Positions 1 to 12,063 of a stretch of DNA of 64,000 nucleotides are shown here, piece by piece; position 1 is the stretch's first letter, and the number at the start of each line of letters is the position of its first letter. Origin of the DNA: Sympetrum striolatum (Eukaryota > Arthropoda > Insecta > Odonata > Libellulidae); the NCBI GenBank assembly GCA_947579665.1, contig OX388350.1, positions 1,488,001 to 1,552,000 of the forward strand, read 5' to 3'. The translations under genes and the position numbers were made by a program. The notes under the pieces are model-generated. The model was not told where the DNA came from and did no database searches. It saw nothing but the letters and a program-made list of their open reading frames with translations.

Positions 1-361
1 TCATCATCCTTTTCGTAACGCTCTCCGTCATCGAAGTTCATTTGGTTGAAATAAGGTTATTCGATCAAATATCAAGTGCAAGAATGGAAAATCTAAGTCT
101 ACTAGTGAGTAAATAGGTAACATACAACAAACAAAGCAAATTTAGAATAAAAATCTGCATGAGATACAAATGCGAGATGGCGATAGACGATTCGTCACCT
201 GAAGTACTCGGTTCAGTGCAAGTCATACTGCAATTGAACCCTATGTTCATTAAATGGAGTCTACCGCAAAAAATAGCTCCATTACTAATTAAATAAACAA
301 ATAGAAAGTAGGTAACGCAACCGCAACGCAAAGAAAATAGGCAACATTGTAAATAATTTTG
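1..361. other. AT-rich DNA, no gene seen
   Basis: I see no exon, RNA gene or recognisable mobile element here. The short open frames on both strands have no family resemblance and no splice context. Confidence 0.5.
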
Positions 362-870
362 AAGAACGTAGAAAAAGAACTTTTTTCTAAATCCCGTTTG
401 GAAAAGATGGGAAAATAATTAGCATGCAATGATAAACGCAGATATTGTTTTTACTTACGAAGGTTTTACTTTACTTTATCCAGCGAACCCGTAGAACAAC
501 GTAATACGAAGATCGTTGAAGGAAATCTGTGTATTTCATGTGTAGAATTTTGTTCTTCATTTTGATGAAAGTTGAATTACGTAAGGTTCTACGCACTAAT
601 TTTGTAATACGTATTAATATTAAGAAACGTAGATAAATAACTTAATTTAAAATCTGTTTGGAGAAGATGACAGAATAATTATATGTAATTAATAAATAAG
701 ACGAAGCATAATAGGCATATAGTAAAAAGCATAGAAATTCACATACGAAAAGCAATCCACCATATACGTAGAACAACGATATCCTAACATCATTCTATTT
801 CCTGTGTAGATATTTGTTGTTCATTTAAATGAAATTTACACTCTTGATATTCAATGATAATATGGTCCTT
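362..870 (+). repeat. Diverged ~265-bp tandem repeat, two copies plus a later partial copy
   Basis: The segment starting near 364 (GAACGTAGAAAAAGAAC) is repeated near 625 (GAAACGTAGATAAATAAC). Both continue through an AAT-CYGTTTGGARAAGATG block, a CGTAGAACAACG block (about 491 and 768) and a TTTGTTSTTCATTT block (about 550 and 813). A more diverged third copy of the last part lies at about 1676-1742 and shares the 18-mer CTTGATATTCAATGATAA with the second copy. The unit is not a recognised family. It looks like an old local duplication. Confidence 0.55.
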
Positions 871-2685
871 CAAGAAAGACGGGCAGCAATGGGTTTGTTT
901 GCCCGTATGAGCTTTTCGGTGGCAATGTATCACAATATATGTAGCATTAAAGTGAGGCATACATCACATACAGCTTCCCCTCTTTCTTTCCCCTCCCAAA
1001 GGAATTGTTTGTTCGTTTTACACCTACAGAAGCCACGCTGAGGTAGCACGCGAGTCAGTGCCCAGGTGCTTGTTTGTGGATCTTGGGATAAATAATGGGC
1101 CCCTTATATTATAATATTGTTGTATTTGTTAAATAATAATATAACGCCCTAAAGGAGGAAAAGGCCATGGCAATGGATCGTTTTAGTCTGAATACAGTGT
1201 ATGATAAATGCATTTGGTTAAGTGAGCTATGAAGTGAAATATTATTAAACTACAGTGGTCGTGATGCTAATGATTCGTGTTGTTTGCAGTTATGTCATTT
1301 CTAAAGATAGTCGTTAAAACTATTAATTTACATTAATATTCCCACACTAATATTTTAGGATTATGTATGTTTAAGTTCAAGTAATAAGGCTTTGGAAAAT
1401 GCTTATTTGATGTCCGTAAACACTTTTCTGATGTCTGTCTCACAACTCAGGTAGAGGTAAACTTGATTCGGTATAATACTTACTTCGTTAGTTAATTATG
1501 AGAATTTTTAAGCTAAATTGCTTTCCTATTTCCACTAAATTGATTCAGTGTAGATTTTTCAGCTTCGTCGCATCTCCCTACTTATATGACTTTTCCGGTT
1601 ATCTTCGTTGATACATGATCTCCTATCCTCCACATAAACCTATGTTATTACGGTATATATTCAATATTTATTCATTTCCCGTGCAGTTATTTGCTGTTTA
1701 TTTTGATGAAAGTTTGATTTTCTTGATATTCAATGATAACGTATATTGAAAGAAAAGAATATTCAAAATACATCAAACTTTCATCATGGCGTATGAAATT
1801 AGGATTGTAAACAAATTTGTATTCGACGTAAATAATGGTTTTTGCCATAGATTTAATCTTCGAAAGGTGGAGAAAAAACGCAATAAATTGGCGTTAAAAC
1901 TAAAATTTTGCAAATTTCGTGCTGGAATGTTAAAATCTGTCGCAAGAAAAGAAAGCTTTGATCTTTTAGACATTCTCACTGCTGTAAGCGTACTTTGTCG
2001 TATTTTAATAAACGAAGAAAATTCGTTCTACATGGCCATTTTTCGCTTCTCCCATCCCATTATATTATCATCCCAATTATACATTTCCGCTGAAAATTTC
2101 AAACTTTTAGGTTGATTAAAAATTCGCAGGAATTTGTATGAATGCTGGGGAAATTATTATTTCAAGGTTTCTTCCTTGACCGAGACATGAGCTTATCTTC
2201 GCCATCGGTGGCTTCAAACCTTAACCAATGATTTCCAAGATAAGATATTACTAAATCCCTGACCCAAAAGGGAACACCGTTATCTGAATTAAAAGCAGAA
2301 TATGGGAGAGTCAAATATTCAACTCGATCGAAGGTTTTTTCAGAAATCTACGGTTTCCCACCTTCGGCCGAAATATGTCTTTCCTCCTCCACGCCATTCC
2401 GCTTTTTGGTCTCTTCAATCGGTGTTTTTTCGCATTGTCCGAGTTTCGCACTCATTTAGGGCAACATTTTGTATGCATTTTTATTTATCTCTTCCTATAG
2501 TAGAGGGTATTTTAAGCATACCCTTTACGACCATTTCTGTTTGCTTTACCCTTTTCTTCCATCTTTATTTGCTTCCTTGATGAGTCCAGAGGAAAACATC
2601 AGATTTTTACAGGAAGAGGTTGTCTTTACCAATTCGGTGCTTTTCTTCACTTTCTGGTCCGTACTCGGTTACATAAATGTATATA
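871..2685. other. AT-rich DNA, no supported gene
   Basis: Apart from the third copy of the upstream repeat near 1676-1742, I see nothing here. A 109-codon open frame at 1786-2115 (+) has low-complexity Lys/Leu/Phe content and no recognisable domain. An equally open frame overlaps it on the other strand, so I do not call it a gene. Confidence 0.45.
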
Positions 2686-3150
2686 CAGTGGTATCTTGGT
2701 TAACGACGCTAATCCGTTCCAGGATAATCGTCGTTAACCAAGACCGTCGTTATCCAAGGCGCGATTTTCCACAGGTATAATAATGGTAATGGATTGCCGT
2801 ATTTCCTGGCGTCGAGGACGCACCCCAGTTTTTGGAAGCAAAACTTATACCGATTTAACTCCGGTGAGACAACATGTGCCTATGTGAATTAGCTACAATT
2901 TAGCATTGAACTATTTTTAATATTCTCCACTAGCTGCTATTCAGTATGTTTTTATGATGTAACATCGTAACGTACACCAAATATTAGTTTATAATGTAGT
3001 GATTATAAATAGAGGTGCTGAAACACGTGAAACTCCGGAAAGACCAATCGACGAGGCGTCGTAAGCCAAATCATACGTCCTTACCCAAGATATTTTTTGG
3101 TTACAGCAACTCGTCGTTAACTAAGGCCGTCGTTAACCGAAATGCAGAAT
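2686..3150. mobile_element. MITE with mariner/Tigger-like ends
   Basis: The left end, after a TA, reads CAGTGGTATCTTGGTTAACG. It is followed by its own inverted copy, so CTTGGTTAACGACG (2695-2708) pairs perfectly with CGTCGTTAACCAAG (2729-2742). The right end near 3117-3148 carries the same CGTCGTTAAC blocks twice in opposite orientation. CAGTGG-type ends with GTTAACGA cores next to TA are typical of Tc1/mariner (Tigger/pogo) non-autonomous elements. No transposase frame is present and the right terminus is degraded, so its exact end is uncertain. Confidence 0.6.
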
Positions 3151-4891
3151 GATATATTATTCCCTCAACCTATTCCACAAAGTTGGACAAAACTATTCCA
3201 AGCTGAAAGAAAAAACAAATGTTTCATTGTCCTGTGAATTTTTTAAATTCATTTTGAAAATTTCTTTTCCTCGTTCAGAAAATTTGTCGTCTTTAAATCG
3301 TGAACTATCAACCGCGAAGTCATTTTCACCCCTTGATTTCCACGCTCAACGTAATCTGCGTCACACTTCCATCTACCGGCGTCTGCAAGAACTTCTGCTC
3401 GTCTTTCGAATTCACTACTCCAGGATCACGTTTTAAAAATATACTTCGTATTACAGAAATGACGAATAGGAATAATTAGTTATATAAATGATTACTTTTT
3501 CAATAAATGCTTTTGGTTAACACTAAATATAATAACAAGTTATTATACAATAATTAGTCAGATCATGTTCTAATTTAATAATGAAGTTATTAGATGCATA
3601 GAATTAATTAAATTAACTTAGCCAGGGAAGCATATCTCAGTAAAATTTATCTTCGCGCTATCTAAATAAATATAATTTGAATAGAATTAAGGATTTATTA
3701 GAAGCTTAGAATGTTAATTAGCAATAAAAGTGCTTAAGCAAACCAAAATGGGGATCATTCTAATTTTTGTACAAATCGTTAATCTAACATTTATTTCCAA
3801 AATTAGTATTTTCCAGGAATAACAACACCGTATTTTATGGATTGTATTCGAAAGCGATCTTTGGTGAAACGCAGCTGAAATTGAATATAAACGAAAGGAA
3901 TTCGCTCCAATTACTAAGTCTTAGGAGCAGGTGAAAATGGGTGATTTTGCGGTGGGGTTTTTTCTCTGAGAGGAAGATGATTAATTCAGCGCTCATCCAT
4001 CTCGCGCTCATCTATTCTCTTTTATCTTGGACCGCTCGAGGGCTGTCCAGTCTGACCACTTCAGAGGACTCTTTTATTCTGGACTGAGATTGTATCGGAA
4101 GAAGGCTATTTCGCGCGGGAAAACAACTCTCCATGAAAATGAGAAAAGAGTCCATTCCGGTTTGAACTGAAAGCCTTTTTCGCCTCAGCCTACAAACTGA
4201 TAAGTCGCTTTTATTCTTGCGAAATATGAGTCTGGACATTGAGGTGACCCGCGTTGCCAATTTCTAACATTTCTCTCTAAGATCTACGCTTTTAAACATT
4301 TAGATGTCAATTCGGAGTGTTACATTTTCGAATTAAATCTGGTTTCAGTTTGTTGGACTGCAAAACTGAAGAGAAAGAATACTGACACATCTGACGAAGG
4401 ATGTAACCACCCTGTTCTCAACCAATCACTTAATTCCTTCACCAGGGCCATACTAAAGCGAGGTCCTAAATTGTTCCTTTTTGCCCTTTTCAATGCCCTA
4501 CTATTATAAGTAGAGTACTTTAATCGATGTTCAAATAATAGTGACGTAATTTTTCGTGTAATATAGTATTGATTGAAAAAATGTGTTAAAGTAAACACTT
4601 CAATAAACCTTGTAAATAACCAAACGTTTAAAAATATTCATCATTTATAAATATTATTATTTATAAAAAGATTTATCATATTTAAAAATAATAATTTCTT
4701 TAGTAAAACGGGCTGGAATGTTTATGATGTATTTTTTAAATATTTTGAATCCGCAATTGTTATTAACCAGGATAAGTTGATACCTTCTCGGGTTCGATTT
4801 CTCTCTTGTAAAAGGGGAATCAGTATCGGCTGTTGATGACGAAACTGACCAGATGTTGTTTAGAGATTTTCAAAAATACATAAAATATATA

Positions 4892-4898
<7 letters not shown>
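3151..4898. other. AT-rich DNA, no gene seen
   Basis: Very AT-rich, with many short A/T runs. The open frames at 4012-4260 and 4320-4598 on the minus strand show no domain or family resemblance. No repeat ends were recognised. Confidence 0.45.

Positions 4899-4975
<77 letters not shown>
4899..4975. repeat. (TA)n microsatellite
   Basis: A nearly pure TA dinucleotide run directly abuts the 3' end of the first Helitron-like copy, which suggests that the element inserted into TA-rich DNA. Tyr-Ile open frames across it are artefacts of the repeat. Confidence 0.97.
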
Positions 4976-4976
<1 letters not shown>

Positions 4977-6424
4977 GAGTAAAATGTTGCTTGCATACTG
5001 CAAGCAGATCGACAACACTATTTTCATGTCGGCATCATATCGGGACGGCCATCAAAAGAAAAAAATGGATTGAAATTTTTCTTAAAATTCGCTGAAATTC
5101 CATCGTCTGGCATCGAACCCGGGTCTTTACTGTGAACTTACTATGCAGCACAAGAACATCACCATCTCTAACTATGTGTAAAAATTCAAGCAGAAATGTT
5201 GGCTACAACTGCCTCAAAAGACGTTATACTTTTCACGAATTTAAATGGCTCTCTGGATTCGAACCAAGGACGAACTTGGAAATCTAAAATATGTTTCGGA
5301 ATTTTATTTATGATCTCTATCTATTTGCCGAATTTCAAGTTTCCATATTATTGGGAAAGGTTTCAAAATAATTCCTAAAAATCGGATCAACTTCTGATTA
5401 CAGAGACACCTGGTGTCGAACCCAGGACACATTGATAGCTGTAAATGCACTGTTTGATTTATAAAGAGTTGTTCTTGTATCATGCAAAGTTTGAAATCGA
5501 TATCATGCCGGGAAGTACCTAAAATTTGTTTCCGTTATCTCCGTAAGAAATGCATTGACGAATTTAAATGTCCCTCTGGGATCGAACCAAGGACCATCAG
5601 CGAAAATGTAAAATTTGATTATGATATATTTTTATAGTATCTAACCTCATACCGAATTTCAAGTTTCTACGCCATCGGAAAAGGGTCCAAAAAAAATCTT
5701 AAAAATCGCCGGATCAACTTCTGATTGCAGAGACACCTGGTGTCGAACCCAGGACACATTGATAGCTGTGAATGCACTGTTTGATATGTATGGACTTGAT
5801 CTTTCTATATGCAAAGTTTGAAATCGATATCGTGCCGGAAAGTACCTAAAATTTGTTTCCGTTATCTCCGTAAGAAATGCATTGAGGAATTCAAATGCCC
5901 CTCTGGGATCGAACCAAGGACCATCAGCGAATATGTAAAATTCGATTAAGATATGTTTTTATGGTGTCTAACCTCATACTGAATTTCAAGTTTCTATGCC
6001 ATCGGAAAAGGATCCAAAAAAAATCTTAAAAATCGCCACAGTGCATTTTAAACGGCAGATTTTTGCCCCGACCTAGCATCGAACCAAGGATAATATTCGT
6101 AGATGTCTTTATGGTTTCCTTTAGATATGGGCGGCATCTAGCGATCCCTCGAGTTTCAACTCTCTCCTTTTCCGGGAAGTGCCTCAAAAAAATTTCGAAA
6201 ATCCCCGCCATGTAATCTTATGGGGAAAATCGCGACTTTGGGGCCTTCTGGAATCGAACCCATGACACTGAGGTTCAAAGTCGGCTTTTTCCTGGAGGTT
6301 GCACGTTATGGCCAATATGTCGTAAAAATTTCAAGGCATTGGCACTTGTGGAACATGGTTAGAATTTTGATCCCCTATGAATGAATATATAGGTATATCC
6401 GGAGAAGCGTCTATATATAATAGA
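4976..6424 (-). mobile_element. Helitron-like non-autonomous element, copy I (expanded)
   Basis: Read on the minus strand, this copy starts TCTATTATATATAGACGC (5'-TC next to a flanking A) and ends ATTTTACTCG next to a flanking T. A perfect 6-bp hairpin, CTTGCA-GTA-TGCAAG, sits 14 nt before the 3' end. TC at the 5' end, a 3' hairpin 10-15 nt from the end, insertion between A and T and no target duplication are the Helitron signature. The terminal CTCG departs from the usual CTRR. The body is a row of B-box-like modules (GGTTCGANNCC). In minus-strand order A-F they lie at about 6250, 6076, 5908 plus 5583, 5741 plus 5412, 5265 and 5115. Modules C and D are duplicated. No Rep/helicase frame is present. 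Confidence 0.72.
5383..6036 (-). repeat. 327-bp internal tandem duplication inside copy I
   Basis: Segment 5383-5709 is repeated at 5710-6036 with high similarity. Both carry the GTGTCGAACCCAGGACACAT and GGGATCGAACCAAGGACCAT boxes, which are modules D and C in reverse. The other three copies of the element have one D and one C. The duplication therefore arose in this copy and explains its extra length (1449 versus about 1125-1138 bp). Confidence 0.85.
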
Positions 6425-6426
6425 TA

Positions 6427-7551
6427 CGAGTAAAATGTAGCTTGCATACTGCAAGCAGATCGGCAATACTAATTTCATATCGGCATCATATCGGGACGGT
6501 CCTCAAAAGAAAAAAAAAGATTGAAATTTTTCTTAAAATTCGCTGAAGTTTCATCGTCTGGCATCGAACCCGGGTCTTACTGGTGAACTTACTGTGCAGC
6601 ACTATAGAAGATCACCATCTCTAACTATGTATGAAAATTCGAACAGAAATATTGGCTACAACTGCTTCAAAAGACGTTATAATTTTCACGATTGTAAATG
6701 GCTCTCGGGACTCGAACCAAGGACGATCTTGGAAATCTAAAAGATGTTTCAGAAAGTTATTAATGATCTCTATCTATATGCAGAATTTCAAGTTTCTATA
6801 TTATTGGGAAAGGTTTCAAAATAATTCCTAAAAGTCGGATCAACTTCTGATTGCAGAGACACCTGGTGTCGAACCCAGGACATATTGTAAGCTGTGAATG
6901 CACAGTTTGATTTATAAAGACTTGCTCTTTTATCATGCAAAGTTTGAAGTCGATAGAATGCCGGGAAGTACCTAAATTTTGTTTCCGTTATCTCCGTAAG
7001 AAATGCATTGAGAAGTGCAAATGGCCCTCTGGGATCGAACCAAGGACCATCAGCGAGTTCTAAAATTTTATTATAAAATATATTTATGTTATATATATAC
7101 GTGCCAAGTTTCAAGTTTCCAAGTCATATGTAAGTAATTAAAAAAAATCTTAAAGATCGCTATGTAAATTAAACGGGAGAATATTTGCCCTAGCATAGGG
7201 TCGAACCAAGGATAATCTTTGTAGATGTCTTTGTGGTTTCCTTTAGATATACACGGCATCTAGCGATCCCTCGAATTTCAACTCTCTCCTTTTCCGGGAA
7301 GTGCCTCAAAAAAATTTTCGAAAATCCCCGCCATGTAATCTTATGTGGAAAATCGCGACTTTGGGGCCTTCTGGAATCGAACCCATGACACCGAGGTTCA
7401 AAGTCGGCTTTTTCCTGGAGGTTACACGTCATGGCCATAACGTCGTAAAATTTTCAAGTCGGTGGCACTTGTGGAACATGGTTAGAATTTTGATCCCCTA
7501 TGAATGTATATATATATAGGTATATCCGGAGAAGCGTCTATATATAATAGA
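6427..7551 (-). mobile_element. Helitron-like non-autonomous element, copy II
   Basis: This copy follows copy I head-to-tail, with only TA (6425-6426) between them. Its 3' end (minus-strand ...TTTTACTCG, hairpin CTTGCAGTATGCAAG reversed near 6442-6456) is at the low coordinate. Its 5'-TC end is at 7551, where it meets an ATATAT flank. It carries one each of modules A-F, with boxes at about 7378, 7202, 7036, 6870, 6713 and 6562. The terminal regions match copy I closely. No coding capacity was seen, and the open frames within it are composed of repeat modules. Confidence 0.72.
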
Positions 7552-9987
7552 TATATATATTTCTAAAGCGTACTATTGCAAGAATTATTATTTAATGTTC
7601 GTACTGAAGTACCTTGTGCCAGGTTGTGCAAGAAAGGCGAATGTGCATACTGATTTTGTTTGGTAGACATTCTGTTTTAGTGGTTCTTATGCGAAGAAAT
7701 CATTCGCCAAACTTTTCCCCTTCGTTTGCTCGTCAAAACCTTTTCACCGATATTTTCATTTCGTTTTCGGCGCCACTTCTCCATTGCATCTTCTCCCCTC
7801 TATCTCACTGTTATGCAACTCTTTCTGCTCCCACATCATCATTTGTCTTTGGGATTTAGTTTTAAAATGTGTCTTACTTTTGTTTCTGTCTTGTTCGTGA
7901 TGAGTAGGATGCTGAGGAGTGAATTTCACTGATTAAGGTCTCTCTTTTTGAAATGATGCGAAAAATATTACTCGCAGAGTCATTGTGCTTCACTTGCGTT
8001 TAAAAGGTTCCACTTGCAGCATTCCGGCTTGATTAGGAAAGCAATGCCAAACTACCTCACTCCTCATCCGGCTTAGTAAGCCTCACTCCACGGCTATTTA
8101 TAGGTAATGGTGGAGGAGGTGATGGGTCAAACCAGCCTTCGAGATTAAACAGACTGTCGTCACTCCTTAAATAAATTAACAATAAGCGTTACAACATTTA
8201 TCCCTTAATTTGGCTCTTGAATTCCTCATTAATATTTAATATCTTCCGAGCTTGCTTTTTTTAATACATAAATTCTTATATAAATAAATTCTAACCAACA
8301 TCCCTATAAAATAGGGATCAGAGAACTCAATTCGTTGCTGACTGTCAGTCGCCATCAGAAATCTTAAAACCGAGACTTCTTCATATGAATCAATGTAAAT
8401 CAATCAGTTCCTGAGCCAAAATGACTTTTTGTTTAAATTTTTGCATTGCAAAATGGTGCAAAGTCTCATCTTCAAAATCATGAAATCCGAAATAAGTGGA
8501 CCCTAATAAAACGCTAGCGAAACCTTTATGTAATTTAATTTTCTGTTAGGAGCAGAATTATGTTTTGGAAAGGAGGTACTTTTCGATGGATTTAGCAGTT
8601 GAACTAATATGCGCAAATATTCTAACTCAAAACCATCGAAAGTCTTTAAATCCGACAAAAATGAACACCTAATTAAGTGCACGCACTGTGTGCCTTTTAA
8701 TTTGACCGTAGAATTAGAGTTACTGCTAGGAAGAAGAACGTCTTTCCATAGAAACAGTCTTTGTTTTCAGTCTCCTCGAGACTCATCGATTCCGAAACAT
8801 CGGTCGCCAATTAGTTCGCTGCGTTTGTGAACCAAATTCTCAGTGGAAATAGAACTAAGTATTTAGAGTAGAAGTATTCACACATTGATAAGTAATTAGG
8901 AATGCGTTAATTCGGCTGATTACCTGATTAACTAAAGTTATCAGAGCTGAGTTAACTTGCAGGATATATACAATATTACAGTGCATTTATGATAAAAGAG
9001 CATTATTATTACACAATTGATTTTAATAAATTTTGGCTAACTTTAAAACTGTTTTTTTTTTTCATAGTAAACGGAATCGAATTCTCAAAATGTGCTGCGC
9101 AATTAAGAAATGAAGATGAGCATTTCTTTTGTTATAAACGCCTCTAGTGCAAAAAGAAGGAAATAAATACATATTGACAGATATAGTAACCATTTATAGG
9201 CAATTTACTCTAATTAAAGTCACAGGAAATTAGGAATCTCTTTTCAATCGAAATACGCCTCTTCGAGCCCTTACAATCGCTTTTGATCGAAAGTTAATTA
9301 AACATGTCACATGTTTAATCACTGGCGGCATATTACTAACCTTCTTCTGCACGAATTTTTAAGTTATTTTTCTTATTTATCACAACAAATTCTTTCCAAG
9401 CCCGCAAAATCATCTTCCATATGAATTTTCTAAGTTAGTGTTTCATTTTTCAATCAATCCGTGATTCTGGGATTAAAAGATTGTCAATGTATGCTGACAA
9501 ATGCCATATTCGGGAAAAACCACAACGAAAGACGATTTGTAATGAATTGCTGCGATAAAACAGTGTGTGTTACTCGTATGATAGAGGACGTGGGATCGGA
9601 ATCATTAAAAGATAATAATTCAAATAATAAACTTACTAAATAAGTTTAGTAAGTATTTTGTTATATATTTACTCTCTTCGTGGTATAGGCCCTGTTATCT
9701 AGACCGTTCTGATGCTGCGAGGAGGAAACAGATGACGAATCGTCTCAAGAGTCCGCGAGCGATGCGATAAATGAATCGATTAGGAAAATGAGGTTATGAT
9801 GCACCCCCTGCCACACGCCGAGGGATTGCTTACACATACGTAAGCAATTCCAGGAATACGCTGGGTTTAAAGTTTGAGTCCAAATTAGGGGAAAATGATA
9901 CGAATTCTTTTAATTCCTTAGATTTATCCCTATTTAAATATGGCAAAGAAGAAATTGGACTCTCAAAAAAATCGTTTTTATGAAAAA
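7552..9987. other. AT-rich DNA, no gene seen
   Basis: I see no exon or known element. A pyrimidine-rich patch at about 7700-7850 gives overlapping open frames without family resemblance. Around 9680-9820 the base composition is less AT-rich, but the frames are broken. Confidence 0.4.
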
Positions 9988-10019
9988 AATAATGTTGCGT
10001 TTTCGCAACTTTGGCCGAA
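9988..10019. repeat. 32-bp exact repeat with a GTTGCG/CGCAAC palindrome, copy 1
   Basis: This stretch contains GTTGCGTTTTCGCAAC (6-bp stem, 4-nt loop) followed by TTTGGCCGAA. An identical 32-bp copy occurs at 12032-12063. The flanks differ, so this is a short dispersed sequence, perhaps the end of a DNA transposon. The family is not recognised. Confidence 0.8.
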
Positions 10020-10056
10020 TCCATTATATCATAACGGGAGGTTATGCAACGCAAAG

Positions 10057-10186
10057 AGGCTCCCGGATAGTCATGTGGACAGCGCGTTTGCCTTTGGTGA
10101 AAGCGGTCCCGGGTTCGATTCCCGGTGGGAGCCAATGTGCGAAATGACCTAAGCTGTCGAAGCACTTTTAACAATACTACTACTAC
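10057..10186 (+). mobile_element. tRNA-derived SINE with target-site duplication
   Basis: The head (about 10058-10133) keeps paired acceptor-like ends GGCTCCC and GGGAGCC, and a T-arm-like CCGGG-TTCGATT-CCCGG that contains the Pol III B box. The anticodon arm cannot be folded properly. A unique body of about 45 bp follows, then a TAC repeat tail. Imperfect direct repeats TATGCAACGCAAAG (10043-10056) and TATGCAACACGAAG (10187-10200) flank it, as expected for LINE-driven insertion. It could be mistaken for a tRNA gene. The bad anticodon arm, the tail and the duplication argue for a SINE. Confidence 0.8.
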
Positions 10187-10200
10187 TATGCAACACGAAG

Positions 10201-12031
10201 ACATATTTACAATTTTGCTTTTCCCGATAACATAACTGTTAGGGTCCGCTGTTATAGGCCATCGAATATTTTTTTCTTTCTCTATGAAATAACTCAATAT
10301 ATCTCTCTTTATAATCGCACAAATAAACAGAATATGCTTCGTATTGAATACGAACTTGACTTGAATTCTTATTTTTCGAGAAAAACCGGTTCTAAACTAT
10401 AGAAAGAAATTCAATTTTTTTTGGAGGGACACCACATTGCTTGCATTGTTCAAACAGAGTGTACTATTAAAGTTTCAATTGACTCATCGAAAGCATGCAT
10501 CCTCTTGGGTCTTGTATCTTCCACAGGACATTTTCCAGTTCTATTTTCCCAAATAGTGTCCGTGGCAGAACAATTCATTCCCCTCAATATGCTAAATTAA
10601 GCATATGGCGAAAAATAAATTGTCAAAAAAATGATGTGATAACTCAGGAATGATTTTAAGTAGTTTAATAACAATACTTGCTTCCAGTACTTATTTTGTC
10701 CCATATGGGTTTCCTCTGGCTCCTGTTTACGGCAAAAACATTTTGGCCGGTGACAAGCAAAGCGCCAATAAATTTCTGTAAATCAGATATTGTGAGCAGG
10801 AAATCATGGATATTGTTGTCTGCAGCGTATTTGTTGGAAAAGAATATTACTTTTTTTCGTCCGAAATATCATGCCTCCAAGCTCTGTTTTTTTATTTTCC
10901 GTCTTGCTCTTTTCCTTTGGACGATTCTTTTGAAGTTTGTACCTTTTCATGGACAATTACGGGCCTATCTTCAGTTTCCTCTGTAGTTGAAAACATTATA
11001 TCGGAACTCAGATGGATCTATGAAGTCCCGGCGATGTCATCATTGAAGTTTTCCTCCCAAATAACATTTTCGTCAACGTCTCGTCAGTTCTTTCCTTTTC
11101 CAAGTAATAATGAATGAATCGTACTTTATCATGCATTTGTTAATTAATTTTAACCATACAAAGATACATGTTTTTGTGACAACTGAGTTTGCCTTGTTTT
11201 CAAATGTCTTTAGTTTTGGTGGATCCATAACGCAAACATGCAGCATTTGCTAATTTCCCTCTTATCCCTGATTTATCCAAGGCGCTTGTCTTATTCTCAC
11301 TAATCTAATCTAACGTATCCTATTAGAGCCAATCCTAATGAATCATTTTGTCTTTTGGGGGTGAAATGTTTACGAGTGTTAAAGTGGATGCTGAGCGGTC
11401 GAGTCGCCATTGTAAAGCACTTCTTATCTTCTAGGTAATATAACGATTTGCATCATTTTCGATCGATCACGTTTCACCGACTGCGACAGCGAACATAGAA
11501 CGAAGCACTCCGACCAGAAGAAGCAGCGTTGGCGAAACGTAATCAATCCAAAGACTGCTAATTCCCAAAAATCGCTCTTATCGCAGCATCGACGAAGCAA
11601 AAACTTTCGTTATTGATATACACCCTTATTAAAATGCATTACATTGCATAGAGATCCTTTTCATACTGCTCTCATAATCTTCCCTAAGCTTAAAGAGCGC
11701 GCGCCCAGTTCTGAATCTGGAAACGCAACATTAAGTTCAGCCTTAAAATTAAAAGAGAAATACATGCTTTTTCCAGAATAAAGAATTCAAGGCATTTGAA
11801 GGACATTATTATTATTAGGGATGCCAAAAAAGAAAATTTTGATTTCAAGTTAAAAATGTTAATTTATGAAAAAACAGACCACTGAAAAACAGAAAGATTT
11901 AAACAATTATTAAGAAAAAATAATAATCAGTAATTACATATTTTCATTAAAATAAAAATAGGGATTTATCTACAACATGAACAACAGAAATGTTCGAAAA
12001 TTGTATTTAAACATAAAATTTAACACTGGAT
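10201..12031. other. AT-rich DNA, no gene seen
   Basis: Open frames at 10678-10986 and 10806-11117 overlap each other and show no domain. A less AT-rich patch at about 11380-11560 has no supported frame. Confidence 0.4.
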
Positions 12032-12063
12032 AATAATGTTGCGTTTTCGCAACTTTGGCCGAA
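12032..12063. repeat. 32-bp exact repeat with a GTTGCG/CGCAAC palindrome, copy 2
   Basis: Identical over 32 bp to 9988-10019, in the same orientation, about 2.04 kb apart. Confidence 0.8.

Noticed and set aside
1786..2115. 109-codon open frame, + strand
   Set aside because: No recognisable domain, composition typical of AT-rich DNA, an overlapping frame on the other strand, and no splice or promoter context.
4853..5095. Open frame rich in Tyr-Ile
   Set aside because: It is a translation of the TA microsatellite. The same applies to the frames at 17387-17668.
7190..7438. Similar open frames recurring at 6026, 6631, 6788, 7190, 49935, 50343, 50572, 56798 and 56879
   Set aside because: They recur only because they lie in copies of the same non-coding Helitron-like element. 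Both strands are open and there is no domain.
4976..7551. CRISPR-like or satellite array from the regularly spaced GGTTCGA boxes
   Set aside because: The spacers are not unique sequences between identical repeats. Modules are mutually diverged but conserved between element copies, and the genome is eukaryotic.
10058..10133. Functional tRNA gene
   Set aside because: The acceptor and T-arm pair well, but the anticodon arm does not fold, and the sequence continues into a SINE body with a repeat tail and target duplication.
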